The notes under the pieces were generated by a model. It was given only the letters and a program-made list of their open reading frames with translations. It ran no database searches and was not told the origin of the DNA. From Pseudolabrys sp. (GTDB lineage: Bacteria > Pseudomonadota > Alphaproteobacteria > Rhizobiales > Xanthobacteraceae): a stretch of 64,000 nucleotides of DNA. Each line of letters starts with the position of its first letter. The first letter of the stretch is position 1. The stretch covers positions 1 to 64,000 of the forward strand of contig JAUXXH010000047.1 in assembly GCA_030684935.1 (NCBI GenBank), in the 5' to 3' direction. Of the stretch, positions 37,427 to 46,589 are shown in pieces. Position numbers and translations under genes: made by a program.

Positions 37427-38314
37427 ATGGCGAAACATCTCGGTTTGACTGACGTATCTCATGCGGCGCTGATCCGGGCGGCGCGTGGCGCGATGGCCGG
37501 AGCCTTGGCCGGAGAGTTTCCGGAAGACCCGGTTATTGGCCCCGATCTGTCTCGTGCCCTTTCGGTTCTCGGCAGTACGGTGAAGCGGCATGGCGGGCTC
37601 ATCGAGCTTGGCATTGCTGGCGCGCTCATCGCGAGCGATCGCTACGTGGTGCTGACGAACGTCACTCTCCCCGTTACCAAGGCGGCGGCCCAGTTGCTGG
37701 ACGCGAAGAACTCCGATCAGGCCTTGGCCAAGATCAAGCTCTCGGCCGATTCGGAAGCTGAGGGCATCGTGAACGTCGATCTGGTCGTTGTCGACCCCGA
37801 TGCGAAGTGGGCCGGAGCCTACGAAATCAAACGGGGTAACGGCGCGACTGAGCACGGTAAGCGCCGCCCGATCATGCGGAAACTCGCGGCGGCTCGTCTG
37901 GTTCTCGCTTCTTACGTTCGCCAGGCCGGCTACGGGACTATGGAGAACGTCACCAGCGGTGTGATCGACTACTACGGCGCCTCGGGGTTCGATAAAAACC
38001 TCACCTTGTCGCGTGAGCATCTGGATGCCCACTTCGACGTACCGGTGGTGGCGACCGTGGAGACGATGACGGCTGCTCTGCACGAGGAACTGCTGATTGC
38101 GTTGCCGCAGCTCTTCACGCCCTTCCTTGCCAGCTTGCCGCACACCAATCGTGGCAACGCCAAGCTGGTTGGCAATCGCCGGCCTGCGCCGGCGGGCGAT
38201 CCGGATGCTGCCCTGCAGACGGTAATGGCTCGGCCTGCCGGGCCCGGGCAGCGCATCTGCCGGAGCGGCGCGCCTGAGCCGGCCTTCGGCGAAACGCCTC
38301 GGGCGGCCCACTAA
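37427..38314 (+). CDS. Unknown protein with PD-(D/E)XK-like motif
   Basis: 295 residues of no recognised family. Residues about 113-135 read VNVDLVVVDPDAKWAGAYEIKRG: a hydrophobic strand with Asp, then Glu-x-Lys 13-15 residues on, as in PD-(D/E)XK nucleases. This is suggestive, not proof. The C-terminal 45 residues are Pro/Ala/Arg-rich. AAGGAGG lies 10 nt before the ATG. First gene of a same-strand cassette ending with the exonuclease gene; a hairpin terminator follows it, so downstream genes may be partly separate. Confidence 0.7.
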   Translation: MAKHLGLTDVSHAALIRAARGAMAGALAGEFPEDPVIGPDLSRALSVLGSTVKRHGGLIELGIAGALIASDRYVVLTNVTLPVTKAAAQLLDAKNSDQALAKIKLSADSEAEGIVNVDLVVVDPDAKWAGAYEIKRGNGATEHGKRRPIMRKLAAARLVLASYVRQAGYGTMENVTSGVIDYYGASGFDKNLTLSREHLDAHFDVPVVATVETMTAALHEELLIALPQLFTPFLASLPHTNRGNAKLVGNRRPAPAGDPDAALQTVMARPAGPGQRICRSGAPEPAFGETPRAAH

Positions 38315-38318
38315 GACT

Positions 38319-38341
38319 GGACGGCGCGAACCGCGCCGTCC
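38319..38341 (+). terminator. Rho-independent terminator-like hairpin
   Basis: GGACGGCGCG-AAC-CGCGCCGTCC: a perfect 10-bp stem 4 bp after the preceding stop, then TCCTTTCCC. The weak T-run suggests partial termination. Confidence 0.65.
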
Positions 38342-38398
38342 TCCTTTCCCATTCATTGCCTGACGCGTGCTTGCCGCGCCACGGGCGGAGTCTGTGTC

Positions 38399-38926
38399 AT
38401 GCGTACCACCACTCTTGCTGACGCGCAGCGATCCGTTTCAAAGTCCGTGCGGCCTTCCAAGGGCGCTCGCCGTCGCAGCACGTCCGTGCGCGCCGTCGAG
38501 TTGTCCGCGGTGCCGCCGCTGCATTGGTGGCGCCATCTGCCGTCGGACGCGTACACTGTTGCGCATCTGGAAATCCTCCACAGGGCAATCTCAGGCATTA
38601 CCTTCCTGAACGAGCCTCGGTGGCCTGATGCAGTTCGCGGCGAACCGGCCGCGGCCATCGGAATCGCGTTGAGGACCGCGAGGCGGCATTCCACGTCCTG
38701 CCCTGTCGTTGATCTGGTGATGTCGGCGGTGCTGCTTACTGCTCTGGCCGGTGATCCGGCGGCACGCCTGATGCTGACCACAATGATTGATCGGCACAGA
38801 ACCCAAGGCCAGAAGAGGCGACTTTTGTCCTCATTGTCCAGCCGCACGCAGAGCATCACAGGCGCCCTCGCGATCGTCGAGACCAGCGGACCCCATGTCT
38901 CCCGCAGCAAGAACGCGGGAGCCTGA
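38399..38926 (+). CDS. Unknown 175-residue basic protein
   Basis: No family recognised. The first 35 residues are Arg/Ser/Lys-rich; the rest is helical (AYTVAHLEILHRAISGITFL, VVDLVMSAVLLTALAGDP). The stop is 1 nt before the metallophosphoesterase ATG, which strongly implies co-transcription. Could be a nucleic-acid-binding partner. Confidence 0.65.
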   Translation: MRTTTLADAQRSVSKSVRPSKGARRRSTSVRAVELSAVPPLHWWRHLPSDAYTVAHLEILHRAISGITFLNEPRWPDAVRGEPAAAIGIALRTARRHSTSCPVVDLVMSAVLLTALAGDPAARLMLTTMIDRHRTQGQKRRLLSSLSSRTQSITGALAIVETSGPHVSRSKNAGA

Positions 38927-38927
38927 C

Positions 38928-39698
38928 ATGCGGCTCCAGATTTTCTCCGATCTTCATGCCGACGTCGCCCGGCCGCGGCCGATCGCCATTGCCCCGGATG
39001 TCGATGCGGTGGTGGTCGCCGGCGACGTCTGCGAAGGCGCCGAAAGTGGCTTTGCCCATCTGCGCCTAATCGTCCCGATGCAGCTTCCGATCATCATGGT
39101 GATGGGCAACCATGAATATTACCGTCGTCATTTAGCCGGCGAACTCGAGTCCGCGCGCCAGACCGCACCGCTTTATGGCGTCCACCTGCTTGAGAATGAC
39201 GCGGTCACTCTGGGTAGCGTGAGGTTTGTCGGCTGCTCGTTGTGGACAGATTACGCCCTGTTCGGGATGCACAATCTTCCGCGGGCCATGGCCGTCGCCG
39301 CTGATGGTCTCAACGATCACAAGAGGATCAAGTGGTCCAAAGAGCCTTGGCGGCGCTTTCGGCCGCAAGAGGCGCTGCTGCTGCACAAGCGTTCTCGCGC
39401 CTTCATCGAAGCAACGCTGGCAAAGCCGTTCGACGGCGCCACCGTGGTGGTGACACATCACGCTCCTCATCCGGGCTCGATCCATTCTCGTTATGGATCC
39501 GACCTGCTGACTGCCGCCTACGTGTCGGACCTGACGTCGGTGATGGAAGCCGGTCGCCCTGATCTGTGGCTGCACGGCCATGTGCATGAAAGCTTCGACT
39601 ACCATGTCGGCACAACCCGCGTTGTCTGCAATCCTCATGGCTATGGCACGGAGAATGGGCGATTTGATCCCGCATTGATCGTGGAGATCGGGTCATGA
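38928..39698 (+). CDS. Calcineurin-like metallophosphoesterase
   Basis: 256 residues with the two-metal motifs in order: FSDLHAD (residues 6-12), VVAGDVCEG, MGNHEYYRR, VVTHHAPH and HGHVHESFDY. Hydrolyses phosphomono- or diesters; substrate unknown. Its stop overlaps the start of the AAA-M41 gene (ATGA), so the two are translationally coupled. Confidence 0.88.
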   Translation: MRLQIFSDLHADVARPRPIAIAPDVDAVVVAGDVCEGAESGFAHLRLIVPMQLPIIMVMGNHEYYRRHLAGELESARQTAPLYGVHLLENDAVTLGSVRFVGCSLWTDYALFGMHNLPRAMAVAADGLNDHKRIKWSKEPWRRFRPQEALLLHKRSRAFIEATLAKPFDGATVVVTHHAPHPGSIHSRYGSDLLTAAYVSDLTSVMEAGRPDLWLHGHVHESFDYHVGTTRVVCNPHGYGTENGRFDPALIVEIGS

Positions 39699-41893
39699 CG
39701 CGCGTGCAGATGCTTGCCTCCTCAGCGAGGCCGCTCGCCGAGGTCCTGGTCGACGCCCTGCGTAACAGTGGTAATCCTTTTCTCAGGCTGCGCACGCCGG
39801 CGTCCGACGATGTCTCCGACCAGCATCAATATGCGCTGCGCCTTGAGGATGCTGATGAAGCCAGCGACGGCAGTTCAGCCTGTATCTTGCGACCGGACGA
39901 GGTCGCCGTCGCGGTTCTGCTCGGCCAGGCGTTCGACCTCCGGCGCGATGTGCTGGCCAAGCTGCAGAACCGCGACACCGTGGCGATCATCGAAGCTCCG
40001 GGCGAGGACTACGTCGGCGTCGTGAAGCGGCTCTTCGAGAGGTACGTCATCGGCACTGACTCGCCGGTAATCGACGGTGACGGGCTGTCGCTCCAGGAAA
40101 ATGCCGTTGCAGAGCCGCGGACTGTCGCCATCTTCGCGCGGGGCGGCGAAGAGCGGTCCAGAAAGTCAGCAAAGACTGGTAATGACGAATTCGCCGCCGC
40201 CGTTCAACGGCGCTGCGCGATCGTCGGTATCGCCAGCGAGCCCGATCGCCTGCTTCCTAGGCTTCTGGTTCGTATAGCCGAGCACCGCATTGTGTTGGGC
40301 CCGCTAGACGGCCCGGCGATTGCCGCGGTGATCGAGGCTATTACCGGCCGCTATCCCGGCGCGGTCGATGACGACATCGCCAGAAGCGCCACGCTGGAAG
40401 CTCTCAACATCGCCGTGCGCGCCGACCTTGGCGCCGAGCACTCCCTTGAACGGCTCGGCCGCCTCGTGATCGGAAATGACCAAAAAGCCGAGCCGGGCCC
40501 TCTTCTGTCCGACATGCACGGGCTTGGCGCGGCCAAGCCTTGGGGCCTTGCCCTGATCCAGGACCTGCGCGATTACGCCGCCGGCAGGCTGCCCTGGAGC
40601 GAGGTCGACAAAGGCTGCCTCCTCACCGCCGCGCCTGGGATGGGCAAGACCTCCTTCGCGAGGGCCCTTGCCCGCGAGGCCAACGTCCATTTCGTCGCCA
40701 CCAGTTACTCACAATGGCAAGCTCACCGCGAGGGCCATCTGGGCCATGTGACTCAAGCCATCCGCAATGCATTTTCAGAGGCTCTGCTTCAGCGCCCTTC
40801 GATTCTGTTCATCGATGAAATCGATACGATCCCAGCGCGCGGCACCGGCAAGTGGAACGACGACTGGTGGACAGCAATCACCAACACATTGTTGGAATGC
40901 ATGGATGGCTTCGAGGATCGCGAAGGCGTCGTCGTCATCGCGGCCTGTAATGATCCGTCCCGGCTCGACCCGGCCTTGGTTCGGTCCGGGCGTCTTGATC
41001 GCCGTATCGAGATCCCGCTGCCCGACGTGCCTTCGCTGGCCGGCATTCTCCGCACCCACCTCGCCGCCGATCTGGCCGGCATTGATCTGCGCGATGCTGC
41101 ACTCGCCGCCCGTGGTGGCACTGGCGCCGATGTGGAGCGGTGTGTGCGTGAAGCCCGTGGCCGCGCCCGCCGTGCTGGTCGCCCGATCACGCTCCAGGAC
41201 CTCCTTGACGCCCTACGCAAGGGCGCGGCCGAATGGCCCGCCGATTTGCGCCGCCGTGTCGCCTACCATGAAGCCGGTCACGCCATTGCTTTCCTGGCCC
41301 TCGGCATTGCCGAACCCAAAGCGCTGTCGATCGGCGGCACCGGCGGCCTTGCCGAAAGCGACCTTGGTGAAACGCGCGCCATCACCCGCTCGCACATGGA
41401 GAAGTTCATCGTTGCGCTTCTCGCCGGGCGCGCCGCCGAACAGCTTGTATTCGGCGAAGTGACCGCCGGCGCCGGCGGCAGCACGACAAGCGATCTGGGC
41501 AAGGCCACGACGTTGGCAACACGCCTGGAAACGGATTACGGCCTGGGCAGCTTCGGGCTGGTCTGTATTCCAGGAGGGGCGAGCGATCGGGACCTCATCC
41601 TGCTCGACACCCTGCGTTCGGCCGTCGGCGCCACCATTGATCGCGCCTATGCCGCAGCGCTTGAACTACTCCGCCAGAACCAGCACGCCCTTGAAGCGCT
41701 TGCGACGGCCCTGTTCGGCGCCCGTTATCTCGACCGGGCCGATATCAAGGCAACCTTGGCTCATTCACCGCTGGCGACCCAAATCGTCACGCTGGCGCCG
41801 ACGGCTCCGCCCCCCGAACCCTTCGATGCACCGAGCGACGATGCGGCTATCGCCGGCGCCCCGCCCACTCCCGCCGCAACGAATCAGGCATAG
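39695..41893 (+). CDS. AAA+ ATPase fused to an FtsH-like M41 metalloprotease domain
   Basis: 732 residues. An N-terminal region of about 290 residues has no transmembrane helix and may hold a degenerate AAA-like fold. The AAA+ module has Walker A TAAPGMGKTSF (near residue 313), Walker B SILFIDEID, sensor ACNDPSRLD and arginine finger RSGRLDRRIE. The protease has zinc motif HEAGHAIAF near 527 and a later acidic ligand region. FtsH itself is membrane-bound, so this is a soluble variant. It probably unfolds and degrades selected proteins; the N-terminal part should choose them. Confidence 0.85.
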   Translation: MTRVQMLASSARPLAEVLVDALRNSGNPFLRLRTPASDDVSDQHQYALRLEDADEASDGSSACILRPDEVAVAVLLGQAFDLRRDVLAKLQNRDTVAIIEAPGEDYVGVVKRLFERYVIGTDSPVIDGDGLSLQENAVAEPRTVAIFARGGEERSRKSAKTGNDEFAAAVQRRCAIVGIASEPDRLLPRLLVRIAEHRIVLGPLDGPAIAAVIEAITGRYPGAVDDDIARSATLEALNIAVRADLGAEHSLERLGRLVIGNDQKAEPGPLLSDMHGLGAAKPWGLALIQDLRDYAAGRLPWSEVDKGCLLTAAPGMGKTSFARALAREANVHFVATSYSQWQAHREGHLGHVTQAIRNAFSEALLQRPSILFIDEIDTIPARGTGKWNDDWWTAITNTLLECMDGFEDREGVVVIAACNDPSRLDPALVRSGRLDRRIEIPLPDVPSLAGILRTHLAADLAGIDLRDAALAARGGTGADVERCVREARGRARRAGRPITLQDLLDALRKGAAEWPADLRRRVAYHEAGHAIAFLALGIAEPKALSIGGTGGLAESDLGETRAITRSHMEKFIVALLAGRAAEQLVFGEVTAGAGGSTTSDLGKATTLATRLETDYGLGSFGLVCIPGGASDRDLILLDTLRSAVGATIDRAYAAALELLRQNQHALEALATALFGARYLDRADIKATLAHSPLATQIVTLAPTAPPPEPFDAPSDDAAIAGAPPTPAATNQA

Positions 41894-41902
41894 AAAGCCG
41901 TC

Positions 41903-42832
41903 ATGAACATCCATGCTCAGTCCACGGTAGCTCAAGCGCCAGCCGCCAGCAGCGACGCCGAGAGTCTGGCGCGCCATCTTGAGGCAACGGGCAATTACAG
42001 GATCCTCCGCCGGCTCATTCCGAGAACGCCTACGCCCGCGCCTGCCGGCTATGCCGGCAAAGTCGGGATCATCCTTGATTTTGAAACGACGGGGCTCGAT
42101 CCGGCCAAGGACGAAATCATCGAAGTGGCCGTGGTCAAGTTCAGATATTCGGCAACCGACGAGATCACCGGTGTCAGCGGCGTCTTCCAATCCTACAACG
42201 AGCCGTCTATCCCGATCCCGACCGTGGTCACAGATCTGACTGGCATTACGAATGACATGGTCGCGGGCCACCGGGTCGACATGATCGCCCTGGAAACGTT
42301 CGTCGCCGACGCCAACATCGTCATCGCCCACAACGCCGGGTTTGACCGGAAGTTTGCCGAGCGGCTGTCACCAGTCTTCGAGCACAAGCACTGGGCCTGC
42401 ACCCAGACCGAGATCGACTGGCGCAAGCACGGCTTCGGCGGGGCCAAGCTCGGTTACCTCTTGGCCGACATTGGATATTTCCATAGCGCTCATCGCGCCA
42501 TCGACGATTGCCATGCGCTCGTCGAGGTTCTCAGCCATCCGCTGCCGACGACGGCTCGCTCGATTTTTGCCGAATTGATAGAGTGCGCGCGTCAAACGAC
42601 GACTCGTATCTGGGCGCAGAGCTCGCCGTTTGAATTGAAAGACGCGCTTAAGGCCCGCGGCTATCGTTGGAACGATGGCTCGGATGGCCGTCCAAAGTCA
42701 TGGTTCGTCGACGTCGGCGAAGATAAGCGTGCTACCGAAATCAGCTATCTGAAGAAGGAAATTTACCAGTGCGAGGTCGATATCGAATGCCGCGCCATGG
42801 CGGCGCTCAATCGGTTTTCGAACCGCGCTTAA
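41903..42832 (+). CDS. DEDDh 3'-5' exonuclease (DnaQ-like)
   Basis: 309 residues. Exo I LDFETTGLDP (Asp/Glu near residue 56), Exo II HNAGFDRKFAE and Exo III HRAIDDCHAL with the His five residues before Asp, defining DEDDh. After the nuclease (to about 220) a C-terminal domain carries LKARGYRWND and KSWFVDV, seen in stand-alone RNase T/DnaQ-like proteins of mobile elements. Starts 9 nt after the AAA-M41 stop. Confidence 0.88.
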   Translation: MNIHAQSTVAQAPAASSDAESLARHLEATGNYRILRRLIPRTPTPAPAGYAGKVGIILDFETTGLDPAKDEIIEVAVVKFRYSATDEITGVSGVFQSYNEPSIPIPTVVTDLTGITNDMVAGHRVDMIALETFVADANIVIAHNAGFDRKFAERLSPVFEHKHWACTQTEIDWRKHGFGGAKLGYLLADIGYFHSAHRAIDDCHALVEVLSHPLPTTARSIFAELIECARQTTTRIWAQSSPFELKDALKARGYRWNDGSDGRPKSWFVDVGEDKRATEISYLKKEIYQCEVDIECRAMAALNRFSNRA

Positions 42833-42921
42833 GGTCCATTATGGAATATTCGCGGATCATTAAGATCGGCGCCTTAGGGCTCCCCATCGATTTGTCGATC
42901 AGCCACTGCAGTGGGCCACTC

Positions 42922-43737
42922 TCATTTCTGATAGTAGAGGCGGCGCAGAAAGGTACGGGCGGTCACAAGCACGACATGCAAACGGAACGTGCTGTGATCC
43001 TCGTCCGAAAGACCGGGATGCGATCCGTCTGTATGCAGCATCTTAAACAGGCCGTTGATGTAGTTCTTGCCGTCCGGTGTCCACTCGTTGCGGTCATCGG
43101 CCAGGAAGCCTATCTTGGCGAGTAGCTGGCGGCGGTTTTCAGAGGTGAGAGAATCCGTCTTGGCCGCTCCCTCGCAGTGACGGGCGATGTCATCGAACAG
43201 GCCTTCGAGAAATGTGCGGAACTGGGCGTTCGCGGCTGCCCAGTCGCCGCGCGCATGGGCCTCGATGCCTTGCTCAAGATGTCCAAGCGGTTGCCAAAAC
43301 CCAAAATGCTTCAGCAGTTGGTGTACCTCATTGTCTACTTCAGGCAGGCCGAGTTCCTGCGGCAAGGCTGCACGCAAGCGGGGATGCTGGTCATCATCGA
43401 AAGAGATCATATAGCCGTCACGCGCCAGACCGCGCAGGAAAGCAATCTCGGATTCGTGGGATGGGTCGGGACGCGCTAGCCGAACGGCCTCGCGGATCAC
43501 GGCCTCCGCAAGAGACAAGCTGCCTTCGAGCGTATCGACCTGATCCGCTGGGCGCTGCACAACAATACGCCCCAAGAGGTCGGCCTTCTTCGCCACGCTG
43601 ACGTTGGTGTCGGACGAAATATCGTTTTCAAGGCCTATCCGCAGAACCATATGGTTGAAGGCCGCCTGAGTTAGCCTGTCGTTGAGTAGCGCGACAGCCG
43701 CGACAATCGTTGGGCGCGTGAAAGGCACGGCGTTCAT
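42922..43737 (-). CDS. Protein with abortive-infection C-terminal-like domain
   Basis: 271 residues. The last third (HTDGSHPGLSDEDHSTFRLH, VTARTFLRRL) resembles the Abi-C domain, a HEPN-like helical fold found at the end of many abortive-infection proteins. The N-terminal part is acidic and helical and not recognised. It stops near the island midline and begins 6 nt after the AbiEii-like gene on the same strand, so all three may be one unit. Confidence 0.65.
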   Translation of the reverse strand: MNAVPFTRPTIVAAVALLNDRLTQAAFNHMVLRIGLENDISSDTNVSVAKKADLLGRIVVQRPADQVDTLEGSLSLAEAVIREAVRLARPDPSHESEIAFLRGLARDGYMISFDDDQHPRLRAALPQELGLPEVDNEVHQLLKHFGFWQPLGHLEQGIEAHARGDWAAANAQFRTFLEGLFDDIARHCEGAAKTDSLTSENRRQLLAKIGFLADDRNEWTPDGKNYINGLFKMLHTDGSHPGLSDEDHSTFRLHVVLVTARTFLRRLYYQK

Positions 43738-43743
43738 CGGCGA

Positions 43744-44670
43744 TCACCGCAACTTCTTGAGATGATCGGCGAGCGCGTTGAGCGAACCCATCGCGATCCC
43801 GAATTCCGGCTTGTCGCCATAGACCATGTCGCGCTGGAATTCAGCGTAGCCGTCAACGAACACCTTATCCTTCGGAATGCCCTCAATTGCCTTTAGCGTC
43901 TCGCCGAGCGGGTCTTTCTTCCAAGCCGGGAATTTATCGCCTCGCGTTTCGGCATCTGCTTTCATCACTTCATGCGACAGCGCTGCCGTTTGTGCGACAT
44001 CGTACTGGCCACGGGTCATGTGAAGATCATAGATATGGCGCACCAGCGTTGGATCGCGCTCCGGCCGCAAGCCTGCAAGCTCCGAACCCGCTCGCCATGT
44101 GAGGGCCACGAGCTTCTCGGCCGCCGTTTCAAGTACGGACGAACAAGCGATCTTCGGCAGTTCCGGCTCGCGTCCGTAGGCCTCCGCGACAAACGAGATT
44201 ACCGGCTTATCGATTGCATCGCGCCGCAGCGGCCACACGGACGTTTCGATCTGCACATCCGGACGCAGGCCCTTGCCCTGAGCGAGCGCTGTGTAGGGCA
44301 GCATGTATTTGGTGTAGTGCCCCTTGTACATTGAGACGCGATGCTTCTCGTTCTCCGGATCGAACTCGAAGCCCGCCTTGAGCAGCGCGTCTGTAATATC
44401 CGTCCGTAATTTTCGAAGCGCGCCGCGCGAAGGATTCGTCTTGCAGACGATTTTGAGATCGACATCTTCCGACATGCGCTTGGTAAGCTTGTAGGCGCGG
44501 CTCAAGGCGGTGCCGCCTCCGAAGATGAGGCGGAATTCGCCCGCATCGACTGCGGCAATCGCGGCCAGGGCTCTGACAACGTGCCAATCCTTCTCCACGA
44601 GTCCTGGGCTTGGCAGGCCAAAGTATTCCTGCACTTCCAAAAGCTCATCGAGTGTCGGCTTATCGTTCAA
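43744..44670 (-). CDS. abiEii: AbiEii-family nucleotidyltransferase toxin
   Basis: 308 residues of the DUF1814/AbiEii family, the toxin of type IV toxin-antitoxin pairs that block phage through abortive infection. The nucleotidyltransferase core is visible: FGGGTALSRAYKL near residue 49 and SEDVDLKI near 66, giving the D-x-D metal pair. The related MenT enzymes modify tRNA acceptor ends. The start overlaps the antitoxin end by 11 nt. Confidence 0.9.
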   Translation of the reverse strand: MNDKPTLDELLEVQEYFGLPSPGLVEKDWHVVRALAAIAAVDAGEFRLIFGGGTALSRAYKLTKRMSEDVDLKIVCKTNPSRGALRKLRTDITDALLKAGFEFDPENEKHRVSMYKGHYTKYMLPYTALAQGKGLRPDVQIETSVWPLRRDAIDKPVISFVAEAYGREPELPKIACSSVLETAAEKLVALTWRAGSELAGLRPERDPTLVRHIYDLHMTRGQYDVAQTAALSHEVMKADAETRGDKFPAWKKDPLGETLKAIEGIPKDKVFVDGYAEFQRDMVYGDKPEFGIAMGSLNALADHLKKLR

Positions 44671-45076
44671 GCACCAACTCCGAATTGTTGTACCGAAGGT
44701 GGCGCGAGAAGCGGCCCTTCACGCGCACCACGGGGTTCACCGGAACCTGCGTGGAACGGCCCTCGTTGTAGGCGCGTTCGGCTTTCGTTGGCTCCCATTC
44801 AACACCAAGCTTGTCGAGCGCTTGGCGGACGGCACCGGAGAATCCTTCGGGACTCTTGAGCACCGCCCGGCCGCTTAACCGCGAGGGGGAAGCGCGGCCA
44901 TAGACGCCATAGCCAAGCCGCACCAACCGGCCTTCCTCGACCAGCGCGCGGAGGGCACGCAGCACTTGATCCTCGCCGCCGAGCTTTTTGAACTCGCGTG
45001 TGAGGAACACGTCCTCGCCGTTCTTGCGGGCGATCCGCTCTTCGATTTTCTGACGCAACGTCTGCTTCTGAGGCAT
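44660..45076 (-). CDS. abiEi: AbiEi-family antitoxin / DUF6088 regulator
   Basis: 138 residues. Winged-helix-like N-terminus (FLTREFKKLGGEDQVLRALRALVEEGRLVRLGYGVY is a contiguous block at about residues 24-60) that should bind the operon promoter, then a basic C-terminal part (VVRVKGRFSRHLRYNN). AGGAGG lies 6 nt before ATG 45076. The spacer above is AT-rich and contains a repeated CAAAAACCCGACA (near 45090 and 45114), a possible operator. Confidence 0.85.
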   Translation of the reverse strand: MPQKQTLRQKIEERIARKNGEDVFLTREFKKLGGEDQVLRALRALVEEGRLVRLGYGVYGRASPSRLSGRAVLKSPEGFSGAVRQALDKLGVEWEPTKAERAYNEGRSTQVPVNPVVRVKGRFSRHLRYNNSELVLER

Positions 45077-45227
45077 GATGGGCCTCCTTACAAAAACCCG
45101 ACAATCACTATATGCAAAAACCCGACACCATTCAACCATTTCCGTAAATTTATCAATGGTTTGTTAGATTTCAAGGGGTTAGCTACCGGCCATGCCTGAC
45201 GGTCCCCTCGCCGAGGCCGCCTACGGA

Positions 45228-45430
45228 TTACTTCGGCCCGAAATCCGACCATTTCCAGTTCTGGTTCTTGAAGCGCTCCGGCGGCCGGTCACTCTTGATG
45301 CCATCGGCAATCGCATCCATCGCGGCGTTGTGGCGCTCGGACCGGAACAGGTGGCCGAGACGCGGCTGCGCGGCTCGATTCACGAGAGCGGTTCCCGCCG
45401 CTTGGCGGGCGCGCCTATGAATGACAGTTA
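45228..45430 (-). pseudogene. Possible C-terminal gene fragment on the minus strand
   Basis: A minus-strand frame ends at 45228 and has good codon use over its last 65 codons, with an aromatic tail (NQNWKWSDFGPK) that looks like a real protein end. Upstream the frame runs into the gene at 45444 on the other strand and loses sense. It may be the left-over end of a larger gene cut off by rearrangement. Family not recognised. Confidence 0.3.
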
Positions 45431-45443
45431 GTGGGCTCGCGGA

Positions 45444-46562
45444 ATGGAAGCTTTTCGGAGCACAAATGGCTTGCTTCATCGGCTTGCGGTGCCTTTTATT
45501 GAACTCATGATGCGGAAGCAGGCACAAAACTGGATTAGCGATGGCGAGAAGTACGCGCTTCTTGGCTTGAGTGTAAAGGTAACCGATCCTGGAATCGCTA
45601 CGCTCGATCTCGGACCTGACTTTCAGGTGATCGAGGGCACGGCGTTCACGATTCAAGACGAATGGCGCGAATGGCTCGGAAGCATCCGCATCGAGGAAAT
45701 CGAGGCTTGCAATCTTTTCATCGCTGCCAAATTGCAATCAGCTACGCCTGACATTCTCGATGGTGAGAACATCCAACTCAATAGCCGCGTCTGGGCCTTC
45801 TACCGCGGACTGCTCTTGAGCAGTACCTTCGCGACAGCGCACAAGCCGGTCATCATCACGGGCTCCCGCCGTAACGGCGAGGTCGGCTTGCGCCAGTTAA
45901 AGGATTTCGATGTCCCGGTGCCGAACGACTTCAGCCCTTACCCGGAAGTGAGCCCGGAGAGCTTCAAGCAGGCCGCAGCGATTGCGGAACGGCTCGAACG
46001 GCTTGTCGCGAGCCGACAAGGCAGCAACCGCTGGCGATTCAACCGCGTCTTGCATCTCTATGCCCAGACGCGGACCGAACAAGATATTCTGGTTCGCATC
46101 CATCAATACACGCGCTGCATCGATGGATTTGTCACGACCGGGCCGGGACAGGGACGCAAGGATTTCAGGAACCGCGCTGCGTTATTCATCGGGCCGAATC
46201 ATCACGATCTCATGGGCGAGATTTACGATGTGCGCAGTTCAGTTGAGCACCTGCACGAAGATCGTTACCTCGATCCACTGTCGCGCACCACGCAGATCGA
46301 TCTCACGAAGAAAGAAGCCATTGTCGAGCACATCGCACGGACGACGCTGGAGCGCATCGTCCTGAACGATGCGCTGTGGCCGCATTTCACAAACAAAGTG
46401 GCTCTGGCTGCCTTCTGGGACAAGCCGGAAGCGGAACGTCAGGTGATCTGGGGAGCACCAATCGACCGATGGTTTCCCTGGCGGAATTCGATGAGCGCTT
46501 TCTTCCGGCCGTTCAGCCAGGCGGATAACTGGCGCACGGCCTCGCGCACCAAGGCCTTCTGA
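45444..46562 (+). CDS. HEPN-like protein, possible RNase effector
   Basis: 372 residues of no certain family. Near residue 263 is DVRSSVEHLHE: R-x4-H, the catalytic motif of HEPN ribonucleases, set in a helix after RAALFIGPNHHDLMGEIY, as in Apea-like HEPN domains. The N-terminal half is mixed alpha/beta (TLDLGPDFQVIEG). No good Shine-Dalgarno precedes ATG 45444, so the start is uncertain. It is followed after 27 nt by a PD-(D/E)XK-like gene, suggesting a two-gene unit. Confidence 0.6.
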   Translation: MEAFRSTNGLLHRLAVPFIELMMRKQAQNWISDGEKYALLGLSVKVTDPGIATLDLGPDFQVIEGTAFTIQDEWREWLGSIRIEEIEACNLFIAAKLQSATPDILDGENIQLNSRVWAFYRGLLLSSTFATAHKPVIITGSRRNGEVGLRQLKDFDVPVPNDFSPYPEVSPESFKQAAAIAERLERLVASRQGSNRWRFNRVLHLYAQTRTEQDILVRIHQYTRCIDGFVTTGPGQGRKDFRNRAALFIGPNHHDLMGEIYDVRSSVEHLHEDRYLDPLSRTTQIDLTKKEAIVEHIARTTLERIVLNDALWPHFTNKVALAAFWDKPEAERQVIWGAPIDRWFPWRNSMSAFFRPFSQADNWRTASRTKAF

Positions 46563-46589
46563 GGATACATTTTAGGGAGGCGAAGAAGA

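Noticed and set aside
45192-45431. 79-codon plus-strand frame before the HEPN-like gene
   Set aside because: The opposite strand has the more protein-like end; no ribosome site or family for this frame.
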